From Anaerolineae bacterium (GTDB lineage: Bacteria > Chloroflexota > Anaerolineae > Aggregatilineales > Phototrophicaceae): a stretch of DNA of 64,000 nt. The notes beneath the pieces were generated by a model. That model was not told where the DNA came from and did not search any database. It worked only from the letters and a program-made list of their open reading frames with translations. The stretch is taken from contig JAJEAA010000002.1 of assembly GCA_022824365.1 (NCBI GenBank), positions 62,001 through 126,000 on the forward strand. Reading direction: 5' to 3'. The stretch's first letter is position 1, and every line of letters starts with the position of its first letter. Below, one piece after another: positions 53,272 to 62,834 of this stretch. The translations under genes were made by a program, and so were the position numbers.

Positions 53272-54993
53272 CTAGCCACCTCCCAGCAGGGCGATTAGGG
53301 GTCGGATGCCGGATTCAATCATCGGCGCCATAATCGGCGGATACAAGCCCAGAATGATCAGAGGCGAACCCAGGATTATCAAGACAATGCGATCGGTCAT
53401 TTCGATATTGCCGACATCGTGATAGCGCTCGGCGTCAAACTCGCCGAAGAAGACTTGCCCCGCCACGCGCAGCACGTAGGCGGCGGTGATGACGATGCCA
53501 AGCGCCGAGATGATTACGAGCACGCTGTAATAGTTGCTCAACTGAAAGGCGCCGAGCTGCAGGGTGATCTGCTCCGAAGCAGCCCACATGCCCTGGAAAA
53601 TAGGGAACTCGGCGATGAAGCCGCTCAATCCGGGCATGCCCATGCTTGTCAAACCACCTATGACAAAGGCGACGCCGACCCAAGGCATCACCTTGATGAA
53701 GCCGCCCAGACTCGGGATATCCCGCGTGTGCGAGCGGTCATAGACCATACCGACGACGCCGAAGAAGAGCGCCGTCATTGCGCCATGGCTGAACATCTGA
53801 ATGCCAGCGCCGGTCATGCCGGTCAGGTTCATCGTCGCCCAGCCCATGCTGACCAGACCCATATGGCTGACCGAGGAGAAGCCGATGACATATTTGAAGT
53901 CGCGCTGGCGGAAGGCGATCAACGCGCCGTAGACCACATTGATCAGCGTCAGGAATACTATCCAGGGCAGGTGCGTATCGGCGCCATCCGGCAACAACTG
54001 CACACCAGAGCGCAACGCGGCGAAGGCGCCGACTTTCATCAATACGCCAGCATGAATCATCGAGACAGCGGTGGGCGCGGCCACATGCCCATCGGGCGAC
54101 CAGTTATGGAAGGGGAAGACGCCGGCGAGGACACCGAAGCCCATAAACATGAAGGGGAACCAGAAGCGCTCGAAGTTCAAGCCGTCGATGCCGAGTATCT
54201 CGATAGCGAAAGCGCCGTTCTCGGCCGCCAGCGTCAATTGTACGATGCTCCAACTGTAAGGTTGGCTATCGGCCGGCAGCAAGCCGCTATCGACTGCGGC
54301 GCGGAAAACATCAGCGCCACTACCGGCGAAGTATGCGCCAGCGGCGAAGTACATCGCCACGGCCGCGACCAGCGCGAAAACCGAGCCGACCAAGATATAC
54401 AGCGTCAATTTCATCGCAGCGTATTCGCGCAGCTTGACCCAGCCCCAACCGGCGATGAGCAAATACATCGGGAAGATCGCCAATTCATAGAAGAAGAAAA
54501 GCATAAATAAATCGACGGCGATGAAAACGCCATAAACTCCGGCAACCAAAAACATGAAGAAAGCCATGAATTCGCGCAGGCGATCCTGAATGTTCCAAGA
54601 GATCAAGACACCAGCTACAGCGACCATGCCAGTGAGCAGCACCATTGGCGCGGAGACACCGTCAACGCCGACGTGATAGGCGATGCCAAGCGACTTGACC
54701 CAGACGATCCGCTGCTCAAAAGCAAGCGCGTCAGCGAACATCTGCGCGCCACTCAGTTCAGCGCCGGAATCGAGCAGCGCCTTTTGTCCCTCGATTAAGC
54801 CGCCCTCGGATTTGACGAAATTGTCATAACCCAAGTAGACGGCGAGCGAAAGCGCAAGGACTGCCGATGCCGCGGTGACGCCGACGCCACGAACCAGATC
54901 GCGATTCTTGCGATCGAGGAAGAGGATGACCACACCCGCAATGATCGGGATGAAGATTATCGCAGTGAGGACGGAGAATCCCGTGGCTTCCAT
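53272..54993 (-). CDS. nuoM: NADH-quinone oxidoreductase subunit M, copy 1 (TM7 lysine replaced)
   Basis: 573-residue antiporter-like subunit. TM5 glutamate is Glu170 in FFFYELAIFPMYLL, TM8 lysine Lys320 in GVLMKVGAF, and TM12 glutamate Glu462 in GFIAEFPIF. The TM7 segment reads GFGVLAGVFPFHNWSPDGH: aligned on the PFHxW motif, the central lysine of NuoM (FAxKxPxxPxHTW) is Leu289. The region of about 215-265 is longer than in the second copy. It overlaps or abuts nuoN and lies 10 bases from the second NuoM gene. Confidence 0.93.
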   Translation of the reverse strand: MEATGFSVLTAIIFIPIIAGVVILFLDRKNRDLVRGVGVTAASAVLALSLAVYLGYDNFVKSEGGLIEGQKALLDSGAELSGAQMFADALAFEQRIVWVKSLGIAYHVGVDGVSAPMVLLTGMVAVAGVLISWNIQDRLREFMAFFMFLVAGVYGVFIAVDLFMLFFFYELAIFPMYLLIAGWGWVKLREYAAMKLTLYILVGSVFALVAAVAMYFAAGAYFAGSGADVFRAAVDSGLLPADSQPYSWSIVQLTLAAENGAFAIEILGIDGLNFERFWFPFMFMGFGVLAGVFPFHNWSPDGHVAAPTAVSMIHAGVLMKVGAFAALRSGVQLLPDGADTHLPWIVFLTLINVVYGALIAFRQRDFKYVIGFSSVSHMGLVSMGWATMNLTGMTGAGIQMFSHGAMTALFFGVVGMVYDRSHTRDIPSLGGFIKVMPWVGVAFVIGGLTSMGMPGLSGFIAEFPIFQGMWAASEQITLQLGAFQLSNYYSVLVIISALGIVITAAYVLRVAGQVFFGEFDAERYHDVGNIEMTDRIVLIILGSPLIILGLYPPIMAPMIESGIRPLIALLGGG

Positions 54994-55003
54994 AAAGGCA
55001 ATC

Positions 55004-56638
55004 CTAGCTCGCCAAGCCGGCGAATATGGATGAAACCGTCGTGTTGATCAGCGGCAGGATCCAGTTGGGATAGACGCCGGTCAATAACATAAGCGCGATC
55101 AACGGCGCCATGCCCAACAGTTCCGCCGGGGTCAGTTCCAGGCTGTAATCTTTCCAGCGCAGGTTGAAAGGACCGTGCAAGACAGCGCGGATGCCTTTGA
55201 GTATATATCCGCCGGTGAAGAGCAAGCCGACCATGGCGATGGCGGTCAGCGCAGTGAAGACGGGCCAGGCGCCGCGGACAATCAAGAATTCGCTGACGAA
55301 GCCATTTAGGCCGGGCAAGCCCAAACTAGCGAAACTGGTGAAAAGCAGGATCGCGCCCATCACCGGCGCCTTGACCCACAACCCACCGTAGTCCGATAGC
55401 TCGCGCGTATGCGTCTTGTGATATAGCGCGCCAGCGAGCAAAAACATGCCGGCCGAACTCAACCCGTGATTGAACATCTGCAAGACCGTGCCGTTGCCCG
55501 CCAAGATCGCCGTTTGAATGTCCGCATTTGGATCGACGCCGAGCCAGAGTTGGGCGTAAGTCTGGGCAAAGACGGCGATGCCAATGCCGACGAAACCCAT
55601 GTGATTGACAGAACTGTATGCGACCAGGCGCTTGATATCAGTCTGCCCGAAGGCGGCGAACGCGCCGAGCACAATGCCGACTACCGACAGTATGGCGAAG
55701 AGCGTCGCCACGTTGACGCCGATGATGACGACTTCGGTCAGCCAAACATCGGGGAAGAAAGGAATGACCAGGCGGATGAAACCATAAGCGCCCAGTTTCA
55801 GCATGATGCCAGCCAGCAGCATGGACCCAGCTGTTGGCGCTTCGCCGTGGGCATCAGGCAGCCAGGTGTGGAAAGGCCAAATCGGCACTTTGATGCTGAA
55901 AGCGACAAAGAAGCCAGCGAAGGCCAGCGCCTTGACCGTACTGACGTCGAGGCCAAGAAGCGCCTCGCCTTGGCGGAAAAGGGGCCAGAACTCGGTCAAT
56001 TCCGAAATATTATAGGTGCCCGCCGACCAGCCAATAAGCTGTGTCGCCAGCAACATGCCCAAGGTGCCGCCGAAGGAATAAATCATGAACTTGGTGGAGG
56101 CGTAGAAGCGTCCGCTGAATTTGACGCCGGCTTTCGGCAAGCTGCCCCACTGATTAATGAGGAAGTACATCGGCACGAGCGTGAGTTCGTAGAAAAGGAA
56201 GAAGACCATCAGATCCATCGCCACGAAGACACCCATGCTGCCGGTCTCGAAGAAGAGTAGCAGCGCCAGGTGCATATTCGAGCGGTCTTCGATATTCCAA
56301 CTCGCCAGAATTGCCAGTGGCGTCAAGATGCCGGTGAGCAAAACCATGACCACGCTGATGCCATCGACGCCGAGCGTCCAACGGGAGCCAAGCGCCTCGA
56401 ACCAGGGCGAGTCCTGCGTGATAATGAATTGATCATCGCCGATCGCCAGCCCGGCCGCCTGATAATCAAAGAAGACCTTGATCGACAGCAGCGCCAATAA
56501 GAGCGATAGGATCAGCGCCACCCAGCGTCCAACTTGCTTGCTGGGACCCAGCGAAGCAAGCGATGCTACGATGAAGGCACTGAGCGCCGGACCGAAGACC
56601 AGAACTGAGAGCGCGTCTATACCAAACACATCAATCAT
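55004..56638 (-). CDS. nuoM: NADH-quinone oxidoreductase subunit M, copy 2
   Basis: 544 residues. All key residues of a proton-pumping NuoM are in place: Glu in FLFYELTLVPMYFL, TM7 Lys in FSIKVPIWPFHTWLPDAH, TM8 Lys in GIMLKLGAYG and Glu in GFVSEFLI. It is the standard NuoM of the pair. It sits between nuoL and NuoM copy 1. Two NuoM genes in one cluster are the hallmark of the '2M' form of complex I described in some bacteria, in which an extra pumping subunit is inserted in the membrane arm. Confidence 0.94.
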   Translation of the reverse strand: MIDVFGIDALSVLVFGPALSAFIVASLASLGPSKQVGRWVALILSLLLALLSIKVFFDYQAAGLAIGDDQFIITQDSPWFEALGSRWTLGVDGISVVMVLLTGILTPLAILASWNIEDRSNMHLALLLFFETGSMGVFVAMDLMVFFLFYELTLVPMYFLINQWGSLPKAGVKFSGRFYASTKFMIYSFGGTLGMLLATQLIGWSAGTYNISELTEFWPLFRQGEALLGLDVSTVKALAFAGFFVAFSIKVPIWPFHTWLPDAHGEAPTAGSMLLAGIMLKLGAYGFIRLVIPFFPDVWLTEVVIIGVNVATLFAILSVVGIVLGAFAAFGQTDIKRLVAYSSVNHMGFVGIGIAVFAQTYAQLWLGVDPNADIQTAILAGNGTVLQMFNHGLSSAGMFLLAGALYHKTHTRELSDYGGLWVKAPVMGAILLFTSFASLGLPGLNGFVSEFLIVRGAWPVFTALTAIAMVGLLFTGGYILKGIRAVLHGPFNLRWKDYSLELTPAELLGMAPLIALMLLTGVYPNWILPLINTTVSSIFAGLAS

Positions 56639-56650
56639 GAATGCGTCTCC

Positions 56651-58972
56651 CTATAGCGCCAGCGCCGCGTCCGCCGATAGAACCAGAACGATTCCAATCA
56701 GAACCGCCGCTGCCAGGACGAGCAGCATATACAGCTGTACGCGCCCGGTCTGCATGCGCCGTAGCCAACCACCGATGTTGAATATCGCGATGGGGATGCC
56801 GTCTCCGACTCCGTCAATCAGCCAGAGATTCAAGACCTTAGTCAGGTCGCCCAGCCAGGTGAAGACTCGCGCGATGATATGCAATAGAGCATCGATTATG
56901 CCGCGGTCGAGCAAGACAATGACCTGCGCCGCCAGCCACTGCGATGGCTTGATGAAGGCCTGTACATAAATGTCATCGAGGTAATAACGATTCCTGAAGA
57001 GCGTATGCAAGGGACCGAGCGTGTCTACCAGCGGGTCTTGCTGTCCAGCCTTCAAGGGCTTGCGCCAATACATCCTGTAACCGAGCCAGAGACCAAGAAG
57101 CGCCACAATGAACGAGGTCGCGACCGGGACGATGTTGAAAGGGGGCGCGTGCGGATGGTAATCCGGCAACGACGCGAAAGCGGCTGTTGTCTCGGGAAGT
57201 GGCAGCGCTTCAATCACCAGGTGGTGGAAAGCGTTGTGCTCGGGCGAAAATATGGGACCCAGCACCGGAAAATCAGTCGGCACGCCGACGAAGCCAGCGC
57301 CGATGGCGAATACAGCCAGTATCACGAGCGGCAACGTCATCGTGAAGCTGACGATTCCCTGCCCCAGGTTGGCGTGTTTCGCCGCTTCACTGCGCGGCTC
57401 GCCACCGAAGGTCAGCGAGACCTGCCGCATGGTATAAAAAGCGGTCATGAATGCCGCCAGCGCCAGCAGAACAAATACGAGCGCGTGGGCGCCGCTGCCG
57501 TATTGGTCCAGCACCAGCCAGGCATCAGCCAGGATTTCGTCCTTGGACCAGAAGCCGGCGGTGATGAGAGGCAAGCCGGATAGCGACAAGCCGCCGATCA
57601 AGAAAGTCCAGAAGGTGACCGGCATGGTCTTGCGCAGCCCGCCCATGTTTAACATATCCTGCGGATCGAAGTGCTGCTCGTGATCATCGTGTCCATGATC
57701 GCCGTGCTCGTGCGCATGATGCTCACCGTGCTCCATGCCATGGATGACCGAGCCAGCCGCCATGAAGAGCAGCGCCTTGAAGAAGCCGTGGGTGATGAGA
57801 TGGAAGGCGGCCGCAATATAAGCGCCGATGCCCAGCGCCGCCATCATAAAGCCAAGCTGTGAGATCGTCGAATAAGCCAGCACCGCTTTAACATCATTCT
57901 GCGCCACCGCCATCGTCGCCGCGAGCAGCGCCGTAAAAGCGCCAACTACCGCCATGAAAGCCAATGGCTCGGTCATGATGCCGTGATGCGGATCGCCACC
58001 GGCGGCGAAAAGCGGATACAGACGAATCAGCGAAAAGATACCCGCCGAGACCATCGCCGCGGCGTGAATCATGGCGCTGACGGGGGTAGGACCCTCCATC
58101 GCATCCGGCAGCCAGACATGCAGCGGGAATTGCGCCGACTTGCCCACCGTGCCGATGATGAGAAAGATGCCAATGATGCTCGCCGCGCTAACCGTCCAGC
58201 CGCCGAAGATGATCGGCGACGTGGTCGCCAGCAAATCAAGCGTCTCCGGACTGTACATGATTTCACGATAGCTTAACGTGCCGGTGATGTTATATAGGTA
58301 GGCGATGCCGAGCAGCATGACGACATCGGCGATGCGTGTGGTGGTAAAGGCTTTGATGGCCGCTTTGTAAGCGCTTTCCTTCTCGAACCAGAAGCCGATG
58401 AGCATGTAGGAACAGACGCCCATGATCTCCCAGCCGACGAAGAGCAGCAACACATTGTCCGCCACGACCAGCGTCAGCATGGCGCCGGCGAAAAGCGAAA
58501 TCAAGGCGAAGAAGCGCGCCTGCCGCGGATCATGCGCCATGTAGCCGATAGAATAGATGAAGATCATCAGAACGGCGATAGGCACCATGACCAGCATTAT
58601 CACGGTCGCCGGGTCAACCAGGACGCCCATGCGGAATGCGGTCTCGCCGGTGTCCATCCAGGCGATGCTGCTCGCGAGTACCTCTTCTCCGATATGATGC
58701 AATTGAGACGCGTTGGCAAGGGTCTGCCAGCTAATCAAGAGGGCAGCGATAACACCTGCCATGCCGACAATAACACTGATGACGCGGCTGGCCGGATGGA
58801 CCACGGGAACCATCATGCCGTCGTAATCCGGATGATGCCCGCCATATTCGTGATGATCGGTCGCCGGAACCAGCTTCGACTTGTTAGTGATGAGCGTGAT
58901 GATCAGGAAAGCCAACAGCGGACCAGCCGGTATCAGCCAGGGCAAGGCGTTCGGATCGTTGAGGAAATCCAT
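56651..58972 (-). CDS. nuoL: NADH-quinone oxidoreductase subunit L, long form
   Basis: 773 residues, against about 610-640 in many bacteria. TM5 Glu182 lies in GWEIMGVCSYMLIG, TM7 Lys278 in GTVGKSAQFPLHVWLPDAM. Between TM helices near 410-440 is a His-rich loop (HGEHHAHEHGDHGHDDHEQH). The C-terminal 165 residues or so hold a long lateral amphipathic helix region (about 660-735) and a last membrane helix (745-765) that clamp the membrane arm. A lengthened lateral helix is expected where an extra NuoM must be spanned (inference). An N-terminal insertion with several His follows the first helix (about 38-60). Confidence 0.94.
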   Translation of the reverse strand: MDFLNDPNALPWLIPAGPLLAFLIITLITNKSKLVPATDHHEYGGHHPDYDGMMVPVVHPASRVISVIVGMAGVIAALLISWQTLANASQLHHIGEEVLASSIAWMDTGETAFRMGVLVDPATVIMLVMVPIAVLMIFIYSIGYMAHDPRQARFFALISLFAGAMLTLVVADNVLLLFVGWEIMGVCSYMLIGFWFEKESAYKAAIKAFTTTRIADVVMLLGIAYLYNITGTLSYREIMYSPETLDLLATTSPIIFGGWTVSAASIIGIFLIIGTVGKSAQFPLHVWLPDAMEGPTPVSAMIHAAAMVSAGIFSLIRLYPLFAAGGDPHHGIMTEPLAFMAVVGAFTALLAATMAVAQNDVKAVLAYSTISQLGFMMAALGIGAYIAAAFHLITHGFFKALLFMAAGSVIHGMEHGEHHAHEHGDHGHDDHEQHFDPQDMLNMGGLRKTMPVTFWTFLIGGLSLSGLPLITAGFWSKDEILADAWLVLDQYGSGAHALVFVLLALAAFMTAFYTMRQVSLTFGGEPRSEAAKHANLGQGIVSFTMTLPLVILAVFAIGAGFVGVPTDFPVLGPIFSPEHNAFHHLVIEALPLPETTAAFASLPDYHPHAPPFNIVPVATSFIVALLGLWLGYRMYWRKPLKAGQQDPLVDTLGPLHTLFRNRYYLDDIYVQAFIKPSQWLAAQVIVLLDRGIIDALLHIIARVFTWLGDLTKVLNLWLIDGVGDGIPIAIFNIGGWLRRMQTGRVQLYMLLVLAAAVLIGIVLVLSADAALAL

Positions 58973-58980
58973 AGCGGTCC

Positions 58981-59298
58981 TTATCCTTTGAGCGCGACGG
59001 CTTCTTCCGGTATCACCGAACGCCGATTGCGATAAACCGTGATGATAATCGCCAAGCCGACCGCCGCTTCCGCCGCCGCCACAATGAGCACAAAAGCGGT
59101 GAAGGCGTAGCCGTTAAGCAGCAAGTCGGTACTCGTCTCGCTGTAGCGCCAGAAGGCAACCAGGTTGATATTAACCGCGTTCAGCATCAACTCTACGCTC
59201 ATCAGAATGGCGACAGCGTTACGGCGCGCCAGCACACCAAAGACCCCCAGCGAGAACAAAGCTGCGGCGACCGCCAGATACATCCAGAGAGGCGCCAT
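58981..59298 (-). CDS. nuoK: NADH-quinone oxidoreductase subunit K
   Basis: 105 residues, three membrane helices. The conserved glutamates lie in [17 protein letters not shown] and [12 protein letters not shown]. It forms part of the E-channel linking quinone chemistry to pumping. It is 8 bases from nuoL and 3 from nuoJ. Confidence 0.96.
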   Translation of the reverse strand: MAPLWMYLAVAAALFSLGVFGVLARRNAVAILMSVELMLNAVNINLVAFWRYSETSTDLLLNGYAFTAFVLIVAAAEAAVGLAIIITVYRNRRSVIPEEAVALKG

Positions 59299-59301
59299 GA
59301 C

Positions 59302-59823
59302 TTATCCTCCCTTCGCCTTCTCATCGCGGGCGATGAAGATCGCGCCGATCATCGCGGCCGTCAGCAAAACCGACGCCAGCAAGAAGGGCACGACATAGCC
59401 ATTCTCATCAACCAGCGCCATGCCAAGATCACGCGTTGACGCCACATATTGCGGGGCTGACTCAGGCAAGTGACTGCCAAATATCGGGACGGTGACGCCA
59501 AATAGCAAAATGAGGAAAAGCAGAAGCGAACCTATGAAACTCGGCACGATGCGGATATAGCGCTCTTTAATGCGCGTGACGCTGCGCGTCAGCATCACGG
59601 CGAAAGTAATCAGGATCGCGATGGCGCCGATGTAGACGAGAATCTGAACCGCCGCCAGGAAAGGCGCGCTCAATAGAATGAAATAGCCGGCCACGCCAAA
59701 CAAACTGACCATGAGCCAAATAGTGCCTTGAAAAAGGTTCCGCGTGGTCACGACGCCGAAGCCGCCGCCCAGCGTGAAGATCGTGAATACGACGAAACCG
59801 ATTGTGATCGCGTTTAATTCCAT
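59302..59823 (-). CDS. nuoJ: NADH-quinone oxidoreductase subunit J
   Basis: 173 residues with five membrane helices. The third helix carries the pi-bulge region YIGAIAILITFAVML, typical of NuoJ. The last helix is followed by a short basic tail (ARDEKAKGG). It is between nuoH and nuoK in the usual order. Confidence 0.95.
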   Translation of the reverse strand: MELNAITIGFVVFTIFTLGGGFGVVTTRNLFQGTIWLMVSLFGVAGYFILLSAPFLAAVQILVYIGAIAILITFAVMLTRSVTRIKERYIRIVPSFIGSLLLFLILLFGVTVPIFGSHLPESAPQYVASTRDLGMALVDENGYVVPFLLASVLLTAAMIGAIFIARDEKAKGG

Positions 59824-59836
59824 CTCGCCAATCTCC

Positions 59837-61054
59837 CTAGTCCGCCGCCGCTTGCGCCAGCGGGACCCGCGCCGCCATCGACTCGCGCCGGGCTTCTTGC
59901 CCGCGTTTGCGCAGGAGGCCCAGCAGGTAAATGGTCATCGCGCCGTTAATCACCAGGAGAACCACTGTAGTCGGCAAAAGCTCCACGAAACCGGCCTCGG
60001 CCAGATTGCGCGGTGAGGCGCCCAACTCTTGCATCACTTTCAGCGCCAGCGAAATGAAGATCAAATTCGCTATCGAAAGCGGCACCAGAAACTTCCAGTT
60101 GAAAGCCATTATCTGATCGATGCGCAAGCGCGGCACGGTGTTCCGCAGCCAAAGCGTTGTGAAATAGATGAGGCCGCCCTTCGCGCCCAACCAGGCGAAC
60201 GCGATAAGCGGCGATTCGTAATAGAGCGGCCCCATCCAGCCGCCGAAGAACAGCAGTGCCATCAGGATGCCGTTGGTGAAAACGTGCAGGAACTCGGCGG
60301 CGAAAAACATGCCGAACTTCATGCCGGAATATTCAATGTTGAAGCCCGCTACCAACTCAGATTCCGCTTCAATGAGGTCGAAGGGCGCGCGACCGGTTTC
60401 GGCTTGTGAAGACACATAGAAGATGACAAATGCCAATGGCGACAGCACAACGAACCACATGCCCGTCTGCGCGTGGACGATATCGAGCAAGCTCATGCTG
60501 CCGGCCAGAAGGACGGGTACCAGCAAAGCGAAAACCAGCGGGACCTCGTAACTCACCAGCAGCGATACTACGCGGAAAGCGCCCAGCAGCGCGTATTTGT
60601 TATTGCTCGCCCAGCCGGCGACCATAATGGCGAGTGTGCCGAAAGAGGCGATCGCGACAAAGAAAAGCGCGCCGATTTCCAGGTCGACGCCGAAGTGGAA
60701 GGGTGTGAAGGGAATCACCGCCCAGATGAGCACGACCGAGGCGAAAGACACCAGCGGCGCCGCATTGTAGAGCACGCGGTCGGCAGCTGTCGGCGTGATG
60801 TCTTCTTTGCTGAGCAGCTTGATCATATCGGCAATGGTTTGCAGCAAACCGACCGGACCGACTCGATTAGGTCCGATACGGTCCTGAATGCGCGCGGCGA
60901 CCTTCCGCTCCACCCAAATCAATACGATTACGGTGACAAGCGGAATACCGCTGACCAACAAGACGCCGACCAACAGGGACAGAAACTGTGCCAGACCGGC
61001 ATCGGCGCCGGACTCAACGAGTATTTGGCACAAGCCTGTACAAAGTTCGTCCAT
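59837..61054 (-). CDS. nuoH: NADH-quinone oxidoreductase subunit H
   Basis: 405 residues. WVERKVAARIQDRIGPNRVG and LADMIKLLSKEDITP-like text (ADMIKLLSKEDITPTAADR) form the quinone-chamber loops; ERAPFDLIEAESELVAG-type text appears as GRAPFDLIEAESELVAGF. C-terminal PRLRIDQIMAFNWKFLVPLS is standard. It is the heel subunit where quinone enters. A basic tail of about 20 residues extends beyond the usual end. NuoI, which normally follows, is absent. Confidence 0.95.
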   Translation of the reverse strand: MDELCTGLCQILVESGADAGLAQFLSLLVGVLLVSGIPLVTVIVLIWVERKVAARIQDRIGPNRVGPVGLLQTIADMIKLLSKEDITPTAADRVLYNAAPLVSFASVVLIWAVIPFTPFHFGVDLEIGALFFVAIASFGTLAIMVAGWASNNKYALLGAFRVVSLLVSYEVPLVFALLVPVLLAGSMSLLDIVHAQTGMWFVVLSPLAFVIFYVSSQAETGRAPFDLIEAESELVAGFNIEYSGMKFGMFFAAEFLHVFTNGILMALLFFGGWMGPLYYESPLIAFAWLGAKGGLIYFTTLWLRNTVPRLRIDQIMAFNWKFLVPLSIANLIFISLALKVMQELGASPRNLAEAGFVELLPTTVVLLVINGAMTIYLLGLLRKRGQEARRESMAARVPLAQAAAD

Positions 61055-61083
61055 AGTCGTCTCCCGCCTGCTTCAGCTCCTGC

Positions 61084-61446
61084 CTATTTCCAGTCCAGCG
61101 CGTTCTTCTTCCACGCGTAAAACAGCGCGTCCGTCAGCAGGAAGATGAACAGGAAACCGGCTACAAAGCCGAACAAACTCATCTCGTTGTAAGCGACTGC
61201 CCATGGGAAAAGGAATACCATTTCGACATCGAATACCAGAAAGATCAGACCATAAATGTAATACTGCACCCGAAATTGAACCCAGGTATCGCCGATGGTT
61301 TCGACGCCGCACTCATACGTGGAACTCTTGAGCACATTCGGTTTGCGCGGACGAAAGAGCCAGGCGATGACGATCGGCAGCGCCGGGAAGACGGGCGCCA
61401 TGACGGCAAACACGCCGATAAATGCCCACTCGTTAAGTACGTTCAT
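61084..61446 (-). CDS. nuoA: NADH-quinone oxidoreductase subunit A
   Basis: 120 residues, three membrane helices. The loop after helix 1 has YECGVETIGDTWVQFRVQYY and helix 2 FLVFDVEMVFLFPWAV, both NuoA signatures. It is the first gene of the operon. NuoB, C and D, which usually follow it, are not here; nuoH comes next after 29 bases. Confidence 0.96.
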   Translation of the reverse strand: MNVLNEWAFIGVFAVMAPVFPALPIVIAWLFRPRKPNVLKSSTYECGVETIGDTWVQFRVQYYIYGLIFLVFDVEMVFLFPWAVAYNEMSLFGFVAGFLFIFLLTDALFYAWKKNALDWK

Positions 61447-61763
61447 CGGAGCCGCATCCTAGATTCTGCCAAAACGAACCGAGACTGGTCAGTTCCGCTC
61501 GGCACTCTAAACGTCCTGATTCTGCGCTGACGCCAAGTCAATCGCGCCAATCTCTGCACATTAAAACCAAGTCGTAACTACGGTGTTTGCGCCATTTATC
61601 ACAAACGCGATAAGTATAGCAGCAGGGATTTTGTAATGCAACGGACTTTTGCATTCCGATTTTCACTACAAGGCTGGCATTCCAGCATGGCTGCCCTGCC
61701 CTTCCTACACTTATGCCGGGTTAGTAGTGATTGCGGATTGGACAGCGCAAACTGGCACTATGA
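61447..61763. other. divergent intergenic region between nuoA and the FemAB-like gene
   Basis: 317 bases without a gene. On the minus strand it holds the strong nuo promoter (61613-61641), which implies a leader of about 160 nt before nuoA. I see no comparable promoter for the plus-strand gene. Confidence 0.6.
61613..61641 (-). promoter_or_regulatory. sigma70-type promoter of the nuo operon
   Basis: On the minus strand TTGCAT (61641-61636) and TATACT (61618-61613) are separated by exactly 17 bp. It is the only promoter needed for the tightly packed nuoA-N genes. Confidence 0.65.
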
Positions 61764-62834
61764 ATGCCGCTAAAGCTAACCCAAAATTACCTTATGGCAG
61801 TCATAAACACATCGGCTCTTTCTGGCGGCTCGGCAGGTTCGGCGGACATCGTCGCCTGGGATGAATTCGTTCTGGCTCAGCCGCGAGCGCACCTGCTGCA
61901 GCTTTCGAGCTGGGGTATCTTAAAGGCGCGTTTTGGTTGGGAAGCACAGATCGTCACCTTGAATGAAAGGGACGAAATCCAGGCTGGCGCCTTGGTTTTG
62001 CTAAAGCGCTTACCCTTCATTGCCAGCAAGATGGCCTATGTTCCGATGGGCAGTTACATTTCGGGTGCGACGAATTACGCATCGCTCTGGGGCGCTATCC
62101 GCCGCGAAACTGGCGCCGCCTTTCTCAAACTCGAGCCGGGCCACTTTCCCGATGGCGAGTCGCCCAATTTGGCTGGCGCGGGATTTCTGAAAAGCCCGCA
62201 ATCCATACAGCCAGCCGCAACCATCATCATCGACCTCAATGCAGATGACAACAAGATAATGCGGCGAATGAATCAAGGCACGCGCCGCAAGATTCGCAAG
62301 AGCCTCGCCGGCGGTATCGTATATAAGGAAGGCGGCCGCGCAGATTTGCCTGTGTTCAACCGGCTCATGCAGCAAACCGGCGCTCGCAACGCCTTTGGCG
62401 TGCATGATGCTGCCTATTTCGCGGCGGTTCACGATCTCTTCATGCCCGAGCGCGGCGCGCTGCTCCTGGCGCTGCATGACGACGAGTTGCTGGCGGCGAT
62501 CATGGTCTTCGCTGTGGGCGATACAGCCTGGTATCTCTACGGCGCATCTTCGCGGTCAAATAGCAATTTATACGCCACCTACGGCATTCAATGGGAAGCG
62601 ATACAGTGGGCGAAACGCCGCGGCTGCCGCTATTATGATCTGTGGGGTGTGCCTGACCACGACCCGGCGACGCTTGAAGCCGAGTTCAAAAATCGCAACG
62701 ACGGTCTCTGGGGCGTATATGGCTTCAAACGTGGCTGGGGCGGCGAGGTCAAGCGTACTCCAGGCGCTTGGGACTGGCCATGGAATCCCATCATCTATAA
62801 AGCCTATCGCGCCGCGCTCAAGCTGAAACGCTAG
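61764..62834 (+). CDS. FemAB/FemX-like aminoacyltransferase (GNAT fold)
   Basis: 356 residues of the Fem family, which add amino acids to the lipid II stem peptide to build interpeptide bridges, or of the related surface-polysaccharide GNAT group. The N-terminal half has WDEFVLAQPRAHLLQLSSWG, the middle RRMNQGTRRKIRKSL, and the C-terminal half AIQWAKRRGCRYYDLWGVP and YGFKRGWGG, all Fem landmarks. ATG 61764 and ATG 61794 are both possible; neither has a good ribosome-binding site. It may act with the MurE encoded at 47307-48860 (inference). Confidence 0.85.
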   Translation: MPLKLTQNYLMAVINTSALSGGSAGSADIVAWDEFVLAQPRAHLLQLSSWGILKARFGWEAQIVTLNERDEIQAGALVLLKRLPFIASKMAYVPMGSYISGATNYASLWGAIRRETGAAFLKLEPGHFPDGESPNLAGAGFLKSPQSIQPAATIIIDLNADDNKIMRRMNQGTRRKIRKSLAGGIVYKEGGRADLPVFNRLMQQTGARNAFGVHDAAYFAAVHDLFMPERGALLLALHDDELLAAIMVFAVGDTAWYLYGASSRSNSNLYATYGIQWEAIQWAKRRGCRYYDLWGVPDHDPATLEAEFKNRNDGLWGVYGFKRGWGGEVKRTPGAWDWPWNPIIYKAYRAALKLKR

